DNA of 64,000 nt from Burhinus oedicnemus (GCA_008921705.1 VFFE01007633.1:2413920-2477919), one strand, 5' to 3'; counted from the first letter of the stretch, positions 31,894-45,934 are shown. A program made the numbers and translations. The notes: generated by a model from the sequence alone, not told the origin.

Positions 31894-31899
31894 AATAAA
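31894..31899 (+). terminator. FBXO9 proximal poly(A) signal
   Basis: AATAAA 33 bases after the stop codon, followed by GT-containing sequence. Use of it would give a very short 3' UTR. Confidence 0.5.
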
Positions 31900-31933
31900 A
31901 GGTTGTAGCTAATGAGCACTTAAGTTATAAATG

Positions 31934-31941
31934 TGTATATA
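31934..31941 (+). promoter_or_regulatory. Pumilio-type element in FBXO9 3' UTR
   Basis: TGTATATA is an exact match to the TGTANATA Pumilio consensus. It lies beyond the proximal poly(A) signal and therefore only in the longer transcript. An 8-mer can occur by chance. Confidence 0.35.
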
Positions 31942-32305
31942 TTTGGAACATTTTAAAATTCTGGGGAATTTTTTGAAGGCAGTATATTCTATTTGATTAT
32001 GAATGGCTGGGGTTTTATTTTGAGATCAAGCTTATGAGTATTAAACACCTTTACTTTGTGACAATAATTTGATAACAAAGTTTTGTTGTTTGTTTTGTTG
32101 GGGTTTTTTTAAACAGATTTTATAAATCAGTCTGCTTAAAATGTGAGTCTTCATCTGCCTGGACACTGGTTTGTCCAAAAGGAATTGTTATAGGGAAATC
32201 TCACTGTCCATGGGACAGTGTGTGTGGTCTCTGGTGAAGGCTTGAAATGTGAGGGGGAGAAAGTTGTCTTATATCTGTTAAACTGTGTGACTTAAAAGAA
32301 CTTCA

Positions 32306-32311
32306 AATAAA
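32306..32311 (+). terminator. FBXO9 distal poly(A) signal
   Basis: AATAAA followed within 25 bases by T- and GT-rich sequence, the usual downstream element. It gives a 3' UTR of roughly 0.46 kb and is the more likely main site. Confidence 0.6.
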
Positions 32312-32339
32312 TGTTTTCTTTAAATTAAACTTATTTTGT

Positions 32340-35300
32340 TTGCCTTTAAGATCTGGCATTTTGTCAACATCAACCTTAACAAAAAACAATCAAGGGCAAG
32401 CAAGCATGAAGTATAAAATTTAACCACAGAGGTACATCCCCACCAAGGCAGTGATGTCAGTTGGTCATACATGTAATTAGATCTTGATAGAAGTTCAGTG
32501 GAGCCTGCCTTCTCAACAGGGTGGGCATGAAGGGGAGAGGGATACGGGCAGGGAGTTGTTCTCTTGCACTGTAGGATGATTTTGCAGGGTACATGGCTCT
32601 GCTTGGGAACTATGGCGGTGCAATGGTGAAGTGCTGGCGTGTACTGCATGTGCGCTGGCCAGGTCCGAATGCACAGGTAAGCAAGGCTCACTTGGACGTG
32701 ATTGTAATATGTTATAACCCTTCATCTAACCTTGCTACAGATGCTGTAAACCCTTTGAGCATTTGTTGTACTAAGATAAATTTTGAGGCTGCTGTAGATG
32801 TTCAGGTGCTGTGTACTGCTAATCATGAAGTGTACCTTGAGGTTTGGTGCAGGTACTGTACGCTGCTTCTCCTGCATAATCGCTTGGGGGTGTAGTGCAG
32901 AAACTGTAATGCTGCTTATTATATATATTTATCTTGGATTCTGAAAGGACTGAAGCTTTTTAGTGTAGTTTTTAAAAGCCATTTTGCATAATTTACCTTT
33001 GAACATCTCGTTTCAAAATACTGACCTGGACTTGAGGACTAAAATGTGAAAGCTGTGGAAAGAACTATACTTGTTCCATACTTTATAATGTGTATCTTTG
33101 CAAGGAGCTACATGATTAAAAATACATCAATAAATCATGATTTTGAACATGCAATCCCTTGCAATTTCTTATTTTGCCAAGAAATCATTATTTTCATACA
33201 GTTAAAGATGATTAGCGAAGGGTTACCATGCGTAACCTACATGCTAGGAAAGATTGACAGGTACAATTAACCTCTTAATGACTTTTTATTATACTATTTA
33301 CAGGTTATCTGAGAAAAGTAGAGAAGCTTTCAGGTACATGAGTTCTGAATAAGGATATGTATATCTGAAACTTCGTGCTTTTTCTAGCTAGTCTAGTAAG
33401 ACTCTGCCTACAACCCTTCTTTGGGCTATGTCCTTAGACTGCAGTTGCACTATTACTTCCTGCAACAGAGCATTTAGTAAGGAGTGTGTTTTGTTTGCAT
33501 TGCTGAAGGGAAAAACAATTGCTTAGAATATCACCTTCATGATTTGAAATATTGCCAAGTTTGTAAACAGGGAAAGATGTTAGTTGCCTACACTTTTGTT
33601 GAGGGTGAAAGATAAAGATCTGATTCTGCCTGCTGAGAAATGTCAAAAGTTTTTGTCACAAGAATCAGAAGATGATACTGATTATTTTTTTGTCCAGTAA
33701 CCAAGTTGGATGTAATAGAAGATCCTTTCAGTTCAAAGCTCTTTTCATGCTAAGACTTACCTGCTTCTTCTGAGCTTTTGTTTTTTCTTGCCTTGGCCAT
33801 GTGTTTGAAATATACTCTGGCTGTAAAGGAAAAGCTACCTAATGTCCTGTTATAAATTGAGATGTTGATTCAACGGAAGTCTCAGGCAATGATTATTTTA
33901 AGATTATATGAAATACTCCTTCACCAAGAAAATTATGTGAGCTTTCTATCTGTGAGACTGAGCTGTGATTAGTATAATTTAGCATTATGCATTAGCAATG
34001 TAAGAAAGTCGAGCTAGTTTTGTCTTTTGAAACGGCTTACCAGCAGATACTATCTGTTCATGCGCAGCTGTTAAAATAGTACTTGTTTCAGCAAAGAAAT
34101 GGGTGACTAGTTGCTCTTTATTCTATCTGTGATTTTCAATAGTCCAAGGCTTTAATTGCTAGAGGCTCTATGTTCTTATAATTCAGTTTTATTGTCCTTC
34201 TAATTACCATATAAAGACATTAGTTGGTATAACTAGTTTACTACTGGGAAATTGTCCTTTAGTAATTATATTAATAACTTGAATACAAGAATAAGGTATA
34301 CACTGATGCAGTCCTTTTTCCCAAGAGTTTTTCGTATTAGTTGAGACAAGTTCACTTCTAAAAATGGAAGGAGGGCTACAGGAGGTGACACAAAAAACAT
34401 GATTCTCGGAGCTGTAGATCTCTTGCGCATTGGACAGCAGGGTGGACAGTTTTGTGGAGAGAAGATGCTCAGATGATCAAATGTTATGCTGATTTGACTC
34501 AGTCTAATTCAAGATTAGCACCAGTTAAACCTTTGTGTGTAATGCTGGGCTGTAGATGGGGGGAGGAAGTAGAAACAGTGTGATTCAGTGCTCTGAGCAA
34601 AGGACCAGCAGTAGACACTTTCCAACTGCTAAGTTCAGCTCCTGATTCACTCGGTAACCATGAGCCAAGCTGCTCAGAATTTCAAAAACATGTGGTGTTT
34701 ACACAAGGTTTTTTCTTTAAAGAAAGAAAACAATAGAGTCTGTTTTGATTTTTTTAATTCAAGAAAATTCCCCTGCAATGTGTGCCAGTGTCTTTGGAAC
34801 CTGTTTTGATGTTGAAGTGGCTGAACTATTGAGGTGCTTTTCCATTTGGTCTTTTCTGTTGTCCAAGATGAGAAAAATAGAAAAGCTTATATACATTTGC
34901 AAAACAATTTTGATTTCAGAATTTAATGTTACATATATTATTTAGTATTAATAGCACCTGTAAGGAAATCAAAGACTTCCCTTTGATACTCAGTGTGGAT
35001 TCAAGCTTTGTCCTTCACGCTAAGACTAGCAGCTTTCTTAGTAAAATGACTTGCATAGTTGTTTGCTTAAGAGGAACAGTTAGTGCTTTGCCTTACCTCT
35101 GTCTTGTCTAAAGTATAGTTCCTGAGTCCTGAAGTAATTCTTAAAACCACAAGTCCTGGATAATGTTGGCTGAAACAAAGGATTTGGAAGAGAAACTAGG
35201 GTCTGTTACTGAATGGAACTTTTTGGGATGTAGAAAAATGGCATTCTCTCTTAGCTAAAAGTTAAGAGAGATTTCAGGTCTGGTAGCCTAGCCCATTTTA

Positions 35301-38300
35301 AAGGGTCCAGATGCATGTACCTATCATTCAAGTCAGTAAGAGGCAGATGTTAAAATTACAGTATAGTGTGATTTTATAAAACACACATTCAGAGTATGAA
35401 TAGAAGAAAAATCATGAAACATGACTGCTTCTGAAGACGATATTCCTGCATCTTTTAGGATTGACAGCCTGTCTACTTTGGCAACTGCAGGTATTCTGAC
35501 ATCTTTTGAAGACAGCACATTTATTAATTTAGTCTCAGAATGCTCTATGAGAAATAGCTGGATATAATGCAGAGCTAAGAAAAGTAAGACTAGTAAGTCC
35601 TGCCAAATTAAATTATTCTTTAATGTAGAAAGCCAAGATGAGTAGACCTTTTTTCCACACGTTTTATTTCTGAATTAATGAATTTTCCCTTCAGAAGATG
35701 TGTAGAAGCACTGTGACCCCTACATGTTTCCATGCTAAATTTACACCCAAAGTAAATTTAATTAATTCTACTTCCATAAAGGTAAGAGATTGCTAAAGTT
35801 GCTAAACCAGAAGTTCTGCCTGGTTTACTTTGCAGACTTTTTTTTTTTTTTTGCAAAGGAATTTACTTGCTTGATATTTTTTTAAATTCCTCCCCCTGCC
35901 CCTGCAAAGTAGTGGTATCCCTGCAGGTTGTTGCAGCTTAGTAATAAACTAAGAGCTTTGGGGTGCGGCTTCCTGATGTGAGTTTACTGGTACCAATGCA
36001 CAATGATGCTGTTCTGCCATTAGGTGGCATACCACGGTTTGAAGTTTTCTTTTGTACTTAATAAACTAAGTAGATATATTTTTCCCTACAGCTTATTTAA
36101 AATTTGAGAATATTCCAGGGAAAACAGAGAAAATGCAACAAGCAATAGTTTAGCATTACATTTAGCCTGCCAAGTGTTCAGCTCGTTAGGTTTCTGCATT
36201 AGTAAGTTGTCTACAATAACGCAGCTGAATAGGAATAAACAGAAAGGCCAGTTCTTCAAAGGGATTTTAAGTATCTGAATCTCAGAATGGAGCCTTCAGT
36301 CCTGAGTTTGCTTCCCAGGCTCCAGGAGGATGGCCTCCAAATGGGATCTGAAGCAGCCAATATGCGAAGTGGGAACATCCTTACATGATGAAGGATGATG
36401 CGCTGAAAAGAAGTGCGTCTTAACCACTGCCAGTTGGAAAGGATTCGTTCCCAAAGCAGTGGTCATCGTTTCAGTCCCTGCCCAGCTCTAAACCCTTCTG
36501 TTCAGAGCCCAGGTTTGCTAGAACAAGGTTGTTGGCCCTGGCCAGGGCCAGGGAGACATGCTTTTGGGGGGTTTTGGTCATCCTGTCCTGCAGTATGTGT
36601 AATGAATCCATTTGTTGTAGAACAGCTTTAACAAGGAAGACTGAATGTCTTCCCAGAAATGGTATAACAAGTAAACATGGATGTGAATGGAGTACCTCAG
36701 CCAGAGGAGAGAGGTGAACCCGTGAGCTGAAAGTGTGGTTACCTTTTATGTGGGTCTCCCCCAAACTTCAGTGTTGCCTCGCCTGCTATCTTTGGGAAGC
36801 AAAAAGCAATCCCTTCTCATATTTTTAAGATGATACTGCAGGGGTGTCTCACTGCAAAGGGGAGTTCAGGAAGCTGCGAAGAAATTGGGTTTAGGTCTAC
36901 TACTTCACACTTCAGCGTTTATTAACCTGGGTTGGCCAATTAAGATATGTTTATAGAGACATTAATTTTTATCAGTTCTCAGTTGCACATGTGAAGAGAA
37001 AAAGATTACAAAATATTGGTCCTTTTTCTCCTCTTTTCCCTAAAGCCCAGTGTCCTTGCCTCCTGACTTGAACTGTGATCACTGCTTTTAAGACAACTGG
37101 AAGAGCAAACACCTTGGGGCTGGTGCGGAATTGGATTCAGTGGCTTAGTGTAGAGGAAAAGGCACAAATCTCTTCATACTATAAAGGAAATTTGATAAAC
37201 ATGTATGAAAGTAAAAGTCAGTTACAATCAGTTTTCATAAAGAGTATATGTATCAGGGTTTTTAGTTTTTTGTTTTCTTAGCTGATCTATCCCAATGGCT
37301 GTGACATCTCCAAGAGCAGCAATGCTGTATTAAATATTAGATATTAAAACATAGACAGAGCTTTGTCTTTTTGCCACTGTGTCTGATACGATGTGCAGAA
37401 TGAAAACGCTTGGTCCTGGGCTGCCTGATGTCTGCACCAACGCCCGCAGGTTGGGCTCTGCACCTGCTGGGGATCGCTGACCTGTGCTCGGTAACCCGCA
37501 TCTACAGAAAGGGCCAGCTGCACTAGAAGCCACTTAGCGGAAATTGCATTTAAGCTAAGTGTAATTGCTCTTTTTCTGGCACAGCCAAATCATTCCCTGT
37601 ACAGATTAATATAGGGGTGGGTATCATCAGTCTGATTGCCCCTCAAAAGCTTTTCCATTTTCTTTTTATAGTAAGCAATGTTAACTCAAAACTTGTTTCG
37701 GCTGAATTCTTCTTCCCACACCTCACTGATTTTTTGGGGGAGTGGGGGGGATACCCAAGGAAAAGACTGTTCCTATTATACAACCTTCAAGAAGACCTTT
37801 GAAATTCAGGGTGCTCTCCACAACTTCTGTACTTTGGTTTCAGTAAAAATCAATGAAAAGGTCTTTAATTTGTTTTGGGTAATGTGACATCTGCCTTAAA
37901 TGACAAAAGTGAATATAGTGGGTTGGTTCAGTGCTGCCTGGAAGTTTAATCACATGGAGAAGAAAATATTGAGTACCCTTCAACTCACCTTGAGTACACA
38001 TATTAGTAATTGACAGTGTCTAGACAGATGGTGATCTGGAAAGTAAAGTCTGGGAAAAATAAACTTACAGATATTAAAGTCAGCTGCATTTCCCAGTGGT
38101 AATAATTGGGAAGATTGGGGGGGGTTAACTTTCATAGCAGCTGATAAAACAGTTGCCAGTGGTTTTATTTGGAATCTGCTCCCTCTGTAAGAAGTGTGCC
38201 TTTTTAAACATTTCACATAAAAACCCACCAAAGTCTGTAGAACCTGAAAAACTACCACAAAAAGTAATCTGATGATAAGATGAATATTTGTCTGGGTATG

Positions 38301-41300
38301 TGCAACGCAGTGAATCAAGTTTTTCTTCTTTCCTCTTGAAGAACTCTAATTTAGAGTATTTTATGAGACCAAAATCATACAGTGGGTAATCAGCATATGG
38401 TTACTGTTCACAGGAATAGAAAGAATAATGATGGGGCACACTGTTGATCAGCTGGTGATCTCTGAGCTTCAGCACAGCAGCATTCCGATCATCTTATGCT
38501 AAAATTGCCTTTCTGCTTCTCATCAGGCCTGGAAGATGGTTTGCTATAGAACAATTGTAACGTAAACAAAGCTTAAACTTACAGCATATGAAGAGAGAAA
38601 AGATTACTGTTATCCCAGTTTTACAGTTGAGCCTAAGTTAAGGTTTTCCAAAAGGTCTAAGAGAACTAGTTGCTGTGCTCTCCTTCAATTTAGTGCTCTT
38701 TGCCCTGCTGGAGTACTTCAGGACTACTAAAATACAGAGGCATTAGAGTGATGAAAGGTTGAAAATGTGGATAAAAGTAGAAGTCTGCAAGTTTTTCAGG
38801 AGCCCTTGTGTTTCAGAAATGTGCAGAGTATGCCTGCTGGTTTGGGCAGTGTCTGTATGGCTGAATGCAAGGTGGGCTGAAGCATGGTGAGGCAAACTAC
38901 GTCTTTCTACGCTACTTGCCCTGGGGACAGAGCAGCCGGGCAGTTGTGGGGACAGCTCAAACAATGTGGCTTCGTCTCTTGCTGCGCAAGAGTCCGGGCT
39001 GTTCTCAGGAAGGATAATGGCTGACCCATCTCCCTGGCACTGGTTATACGCCTTCGTCAGGAGGCATTTGGGGTTAATGACGGAGAACCTGGCCAGGCAA
39101 TCCTAACTGTAGCTGTGCCCAAACCACCCATGTTTCACATAGAAGTGATCTTGGCCTGCATGAAAGTGTGTGTGAGTTTAAGTTTTCTCTCATTTTGCTC
39201 TGAAGCTTTCCTGAAGCTCAGGCCTGGGAGCAGGCTTGATTCCTTGAATGGGCAAGAGCCAGACAGAGGGAAAGACACTTGTTTCTGAATCAGAGGAGGA
39301 GTTATCTTGTGGCTACGCAGCTAGAGCTGATCACGTGTAGCAACTGAGCTCCGTGGAGGTAGTTCCAAGTTCCCACAAGTCTGTGCCTACGAAATACGTG
39401 CAGCCAGCCTGCACGGTTAGGATAAGGTAAAACAAGGCTTTTACTCCCTTGCTATAAATCTGCATTTATCACCAGGACTAGGATGGGATAACAGCTGGTA
39501 AAGTTATAGTCATCATGGAAATGAAGAGACTATTTTGACAAAAAAAAGGCCACATTATATAGCTTACCTGGATCATGACAACTACCTCCAGCAGCAAATG
39601 TGCCTGTGCTGCCCTCACCCTCCAGTGAACCGGCATCAAAGCCTGCCTGGATTCCAAGCCCTATGACTGCTGCAGGTCAATTTGTAGCCAGTTCCCTAAT
39701 GAAATGAAGTATTAAGCAGTTATCTTGTCAGCCTGACAGTTCCCACCAATAACTTTTGAACTCACTGGCCAGTTTGCAAATAAATTTGACAGAGGGACCA
39801 AAGATGCAATTATACCAAGTTCCAGCGGGTTTGATGACAGTAGGCAATGGGTGGAAAGAGACACTGCTAGTATCTCCATGGAGAGAAAGCCTGCCATATG
39901 ATGTCTATTTTGAGTTTTTATATCATCACAAATGGTTTTTATAATACTTTAATAGTTTTTTATACGGTTCCATTATTAGACCCCAAAGAATTCATGAGGG
40001 AGAGTGGCAGAGGAAGCCAAGCCCCAGCGTTGCAATTTCTGCCATGTAAGACCATGGTTTTAATCAAGTAGGTAGAAGTTCCGAACGAGTTTTTTTAAGT
40101 GAAATTAGTCTCCAAGGGTAAATATGGAAAAATGTAAGTCCACTGTGTGCAATGACAGGAGGGAGGGAGGGGACCGTCTGGAGTTCAGAACACCATATTC
40201 CCAGAATGGAGTGATCAGGCTTGGAGGAGAGTAGCCATGCACTGCCTGAGGGGGTGTGGGTGGCCAAGAAAAACCCATGGACAATGGTAAAAGGGTCTAC
40301 TTAGAAAAACTTTAAGCTTCTTGCTGTATAATGAGGTTTTTTTCTCTTACTGGCATAGGGCTTCTGAGAGACCAACCATTTAAAAATACTGAAGCACTCT
40401 CTTGGCACCTGGGAGGGACCTTTTGAGAAAGCATTAGTTTTACAGGAAACAGCAAATCACGCTTTGTGAGGGGGTTGGGTGAGAGCAGGGAGCATGGAAG
40501 GACAACCCGGTGGGGGGGCTGAGTGCTACCTATTGACAGCAGGATGCCTCGTCTCTGCTGTATGGAGAGTCTGCAGCCTCACCAAGCAGCCAAAGCCACC
40601 GCAGCCTGGCTGCTGCGTGCTGTGGAGCAGCGCTCCCTCCCTCCCTCCCTCCCTCCCTCTCTCTCTCCCACAGCGGGGGCCGGGAGCTGGCACTGTGGGT
40701 GCCGTGCTGCAGGAAGGCCACAGACGTGTTTTTGAGTGGGCTTCTCGGGCAAATCATGGTTATGGAGAATAGTTTCATCTGGCTGAAGGTAAACCTTTCT
40801 TCCCTACGTTCGGCGGTACTGCTGTGTGTAAAGGAGTTAACAGTGTATGTGGTAATTTAATAAAGTCGGGCAAAGCTCCCCTCCTCCCAAAAGGAGGGCT
40901 CCACAAGGTACTGGGAAGGAGCAGGGTTAAGCTGTACATGAGATAGTATCTTTAAAGGAGCGTTTATTCATTTTCTGAAAGCTTGAGAGAGGAGGCTTGT
41001 ACGTGGCAATAGTTTCAGTATCATTGCAATCAAGTACTGCGTGAGTGCTTTGTCTGAGTGTTGGAGCGCAGGTGATCCTGCGCTCTGCCACGAGTCGGGG
41101 AGCAGCCATGCCTGCTGCGCTGGCTGCGGCTTTCCTCGGGGTCACTCACTGCCTCCAAGTACCAAGCGCCCTGTGGCAAAGGGACCCCCAGCCCACCCCC
41201 AGGCTGCAGAACTGGGAGAGGGAAAGCCAGAAGCAGCCCCCTGATGCAGACAGCGTCCCCCTGTCTGTATGGAGCTGGTGCTTTCCCTAACCCATCTGTA

Positions 41301-42935
41301 TGAAGAGGAACAGCTTTGGGTTTTCATTTCTCCAGGGGCGGCTCTTGGCAGTTAAGTGTGGCCTCTGGGAAGTTCAGTCCCTCTTGGTGGGGTGATTTAG
41401 TGGATAAAAGTGCAGTAAGGTTGGGGCAGGATCACAGTCTGGCTTGAAGTTTTCTCCTTAGCACATATAAAGACCAATAAGGATTGATGACTTCAGTGGA
41501 GTAAACTAGCAAGACAACATCAGTGTGCTTTTTATTTTAACTCACTTCAGCTGGAGTCTGTTCGTTCATTCTATATTTCACGCACCCCAAGGCTAGACAG
41601 TCATTCTTTTTTCTCCCGCCCTCCTCCTGCCCCCCGACTTTCCTCCGAGCACAGGGGTCAGTGGGTCTCCAGTCACACCATTTACACATGTACCACCTTG
41701 TCCTACTATCCCTGGCCTCTGAGACAGGGAATCCCATTCCTCTCTGCAGGGAATCAGGGAAGTCCAGAGGCAATGAACGTGAACCATCCCTTCTCCTCCC
41801 TGAAATGTATTGCTGCTTTTGCTGTCAGCTTGGAGGGTCCTGCCTCCAGGAATCCTGCTCTGCCCAGGGGCATTGCTGGCTGGGCTGAAGGTCAGGGTTT
41901 CCTCCTGTCTTTGCTGTGACTGGAGCAGAGGAAATCTGGATGTTTGGCAAACAGCTTTTGATGGCACCCAATGTTTACACTGTCCACAGACATTAGTTTG
42001 GTCACAGCTGTTCACATGGCAGCTGTTACTCATTGCTGTAGGTGCCTGGGTCCAGTACAAGGTTGGGATGCCACCAGCTCACCTTGCTGCCCACAGGTGC
42101 CAGAGGAGAGGCTGCAGACATGGGGAGAGCAGCATGTTGTTGCCCCTCCACTCCTCACCTGCTGTTTGAGGCAGGAGAAGGCCCCACCAGCTGGTCCCTG
42201 GTGGGGACATTCTGCTGGGGCCAAAGGGGTGAGGGACCTGATCCTGCCACAGGCATTTGCTATCTCCTCTAGGAGCAAAAAGGAGCTGGGTGCCCAGTTG
42301 CTGTATGGCTTTGGCCTTTGCTTCTACCAGGCCCAGAAAGCAACGAGCAAAGAGGACACTCGTGCTGTGGTTTGTGTTATTTATGACGATCCGTCTTTAG
42401 AAGAGCAAATAGATTGGGCAACCCTTGGTAACAGAAGACTTAAACCACGTCATTGATTATACAGTTGCCAAATGATGTGAAGTTTGAATCTTGACATAAC
42501 TGGTTTTGAGAGATGAAAAACATTTGTCTGAGACAAGCACTCCAAGGCAGTTTTGCTTCCTCGGTTACTAACTGGAAACAGAAGGAATGAGCTCAGAGTG
42601 AAAAGCTGCCCAAAGACCTTCCTGGCTTGCCCTGTCCTCTGAAGAGACTATCTGTGCCTCTGGAACTACTTGCCATACAGGAGATCATCTCACATTGCTC
42701 ACAGAAATCAAATAATCCAACAAGGAGAGCAAAGGGTGCTTGCCGCATTCAAATTGCTGATGCTGCTGTCTGCGGGGCCACAAAGGCTGTGTCCTGCTGC
42801 CCCAAGGTGTTCCTAGTATGTCAGGCCTTCGGTTGACTTCCCAGATGTGCTACACAGTACACAGCTAATTCAAGCAGAAGCATCTGGATACTGCAGCTGT
42901 CTGATATGAGAACAGCTATGGCTGATCCTAAATGT
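32340..42935. other. Intergenic region right of FBXO9
   Basis: About 10.6 kb with no recognisable gene. The left half is AT-rich; from about 38.7 kb, and especially 40.4-42.5 kb, GC content rises and accidental ORFs appear on both strands without recognisable similarity. It holds a CTCC repeat at 40633. No RNA gene was seen. Confidence 0.5.
40633..40669 (+). repeat. (CTCC)n / CT-rich microsatellite
   Basis: Perfect CTCC units pass into CT and CTCC variants, in a GC-rich intergenic stretch. Confidence 0.85.
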
Positions 42936-42939
42936 TCCC

Positions 42940-43515
42940 AGAATCACAGAATAGCTGAGGTTTCAGTCTCCCTCACTGTCTGCTTAGCAAGCCCATATTT
43001 CATCAGCTTGACTATGTTATGGAAGACAGTGCTGAAAGCCTGGCTGAAGTCAAGATAAAAAACATTCGCTGCTCTCCCCTCATCCACCAAGCCACTCGTC
43101 TTGTAGAAGGTTATCAGGTTGGCTAAGCACAATTTCCCCTTCATAAATCCATGCTAACTGCTCCCGATCACTTTTTAGTCTTTCATGTGTTTGCAAACAG
43201 TTTCCAGGAGGATTTTCTCCATCACCATTGCAGATTTTGAGGTGAGGCTGGCTGACCTGTAGTTCCCCAGATCTTCCTTCTTGTTCTCCTTGAAGACAGG
43301 AGCAACATTGCTTTCTTCCAGTCTTCAGGAAGTTCTCCCGGTCACCATGACCTTTCAAAGATTATTGAGAGTGGCCTCACAATGACACCTGCCAGCTCCC
43401 TCAGCACTCATGGGTGCATCCCATCAGGGTCCATGGATTTATGTATGTCAAGCTTGTTTAAGTGCTCCCTAACCTGGTTCTCCTCCATTGATGGTGAGTC
43501 CTCCTTGCTCCAGGA
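42940..43515 (-). mobile_element. CR1 LINE fragment (reverse transcriptase part, decayed)
   Basis: Read on the minus strand, several broken frames match CR1 ORF2. The best piece contains GLVDEGRAANVFYLDFSQAF (around 43100-43030), the RT motif A block, usually YLDFSKAFDTV in CR1. It continues to MKYGLAKQTVR and then jumps to a 3'-terminal CTATTCTGTGATTC tail at about 42954-42941. The ORF is broken by frameshifts and stops, and the ORF2 end and most of the 3' UTR are missing, so the copy is internally deleted and inactive. Confidence 0.85.
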
Positions 43516-45930
43516 GGTGTGCAATGTTGGTGAAGTTTACCTTGTGAAAGACAAAAACCCCATAGTGCCTGGGGACTGCAGCAGCTCAGGGAGAAAGGGG
43601 CACTGTATTGAATCAGGGCCAAGCTGCATAGCTTGCACAAGAGCCAGGTCCAAACTGCTTAGCGTGTTGAGATGTGCAATGCTAATATCCTGTTCACGCT
43701 CTGCTTTGATTACTGATTGCATCTAATTTTACTCTGACATCAGCAGACTTCTTTCATTTTTTCTTCTTAAATAAGCTATGCCACCTTCCCATCCTCCTCT
43801 GCCTCCCCTGGGTCCCCAGGCCAGTCTCTACCCTGCCACATAAAACCTGTTCCTGGCACAGACAGGCCATAGATCTGCTGAGATCCACCGCGGGGGCCAC
43901 TTCTACGTTTTGCTTCCAATAAAGTAAAACACATTAGATGGTCCCATTCTAACTTCTTGACCATAATTACTTAAAAAGCCCCAAATGACTGCATTGAGGG
44001 GAAGTGGAGCAAAATTTCCAGGAGTACCAGACACATGGATTAGTAAATCTCCCAAAGGCCACGAGGAAAGGAAAGCTTTATACAATTACTCGGAATGCAT
44101 CCCCTAAAGCTTCCTCAGCTGGAGTCCTTTCTGCCCCCAGCAGTTTGACACGCTTGTTTCGTTTAAAAATATAGAGAATGCATTTAGGACCATATTTTAG
44201 AAAATAGTCCATAACCTTGCAGTTTATATAAAACAGTTCATAGCCTCAGTCTGCCAAAGGGCAAGGGCTTTGTACAAGGGGTTGAAAATGAGAAAAAAAA
44301 TCCGGCTGTGCTGAGTCTGACCTGCAAGTCTCTTCACATGCAAAGGTAGAGGCCCCCAGGAGAGGAGGGCCAGAAGAAATGCAGGGTATGTGCCCAGGGC
44401 TGGAGAGATGCGGGTTAAATCCCTGTTCTGCCTTCTCATCTCCCCATCCATATGACTGATACAGCAGCATTTCCCTTCCTCACAATGATATTCTGAGATG
44501 TCCAGCTGCTACCTTGTATTATTAAGGTAGCTCCTTCTGATTATATGTCTAGATTTCATCTGTAAACGCTGCATGAGTAAAAAAAAAAAACATAAAAGCT
44601 GCATGTCTGTAAAATACAGTCTGACTAATGTATCATTCTGAGCAACATTGCTGTTGCCATCTCTGATGGCCTCAGAAGAGCCCTTATCTATAAAAATATT
44701 TTCTTCAGTGCAAGCACAGGGATTACTCCCAAAGAATTACCCCTTAAATATTGAGGCCGCTGCTTTCAGAGCTAAGACCTTGGGAAAGCAGTGAGTGTAG
44801 ACCATCCATGCCATGTAGGGATATTTGCATAAGCTTTGGCAGTGCCTGCAGCCATCTGAAATACTGATAAGCCAGAACAAAACATTTTGGCTGTGTAATC
44901 ATCCACATCCTGACCTCCTTGCATCTCTGCTGCCTTTCTAATATTTTACTGCAGCTGTGCCTTGCAGAAAACCATTTTCTGCAGCAGAGAATAAGGTTAC
45001 AGAGTTACCTATGGGTAGACCCTCACGTATCAATTGGTGTTTCTTCATGAAGCTACCCTGAACAACCTCAGTATTCAGTATATTTTCTTAAAATTGCAGA
45101 GGATAATGCATCTAGTGCCATCTTTCACCTCTGATTCTTATCACCGCCCAGTTGGGCACAACACCTTAGAGCTGGTTAAAAGAAGCTTAAATCAGTGACA
45201 TACATACGTTTCTTTTCACGTATCCCAAATATGTTGCAAAAACTCATTTTTGCAAAGGTCAAAGCTGGGATTGGTATCTTCGTATTTTGAGCCAAACAGA
45301 TATAAATTTGGCACTGTATTGACCCACCATGCTGATTGTACCAAAAGTGGAGGGAGCTGCTGCCAGCACAGAAGTCAGCACAAGAACAAGGAAAGGTCAA
45401 ACTGACCCTGGCAGCTTGTAAATCTGGAAAGTCTTTCTGCGTTTCACCTTAGAAAAATCATGAAGTCTTAGTTTCCTCCTTTTTAAAAAGGAATAATCTG
45501 TCTTCCTCGAGCCTGAAATGCATTCCTCTTGGAAATGTACTGGGTGCAATGAACACTGCCTGAACGGGGACTGGGGGTCCCCCCAAACTGCGGGACAGTC
45601 CCGGCTGCACAGAATTACGAGCACTGGAGCTGCAAGAAGGCACAGCCCTGCTATGGCAGGTAGCTGCTGAGTGGAGCTGTGCTCCTAAGAATAGGTTTTG
45701 TTTTGGAAACCTTTTTGTTCAGACTTAAAGGCAAACCAACAAAAAGCTTCCTGCTTCTCAGGCAGGAAGACAGGTTTGGTGGTAATTGTCTTTTAGGGAG
45801 GTTTGATAGTCATAGTCCTTTAGGAAGCCTGTGAAACTCAGTAGCTGGACTCTACCCACCTTCGAAGACTTGAAGAAATGGTTGACCTGCAGGAAAGAGA
45901 ATCAGGTATGAACGAAAAAATGCTAACAGT
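43516..45930. other. Intergenic region between CR1 copies
   Basis: About 2.4 kb without recognised genes. A poly-A run lies at 44580-44590. Some old-repeat relics may be present but none could be named. Confidence 0.45.
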
Positions 45931-45934
45931 TGGG

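Noticed and set aside
41593..42456. ORFs of 155 and 161 codons on opposite strands in the intergenic GC-rich stretch
   Set aside because: No recognisable domain or splice-supported continuation, and long frames open on both strands of GC-rich DNA suggest chance.
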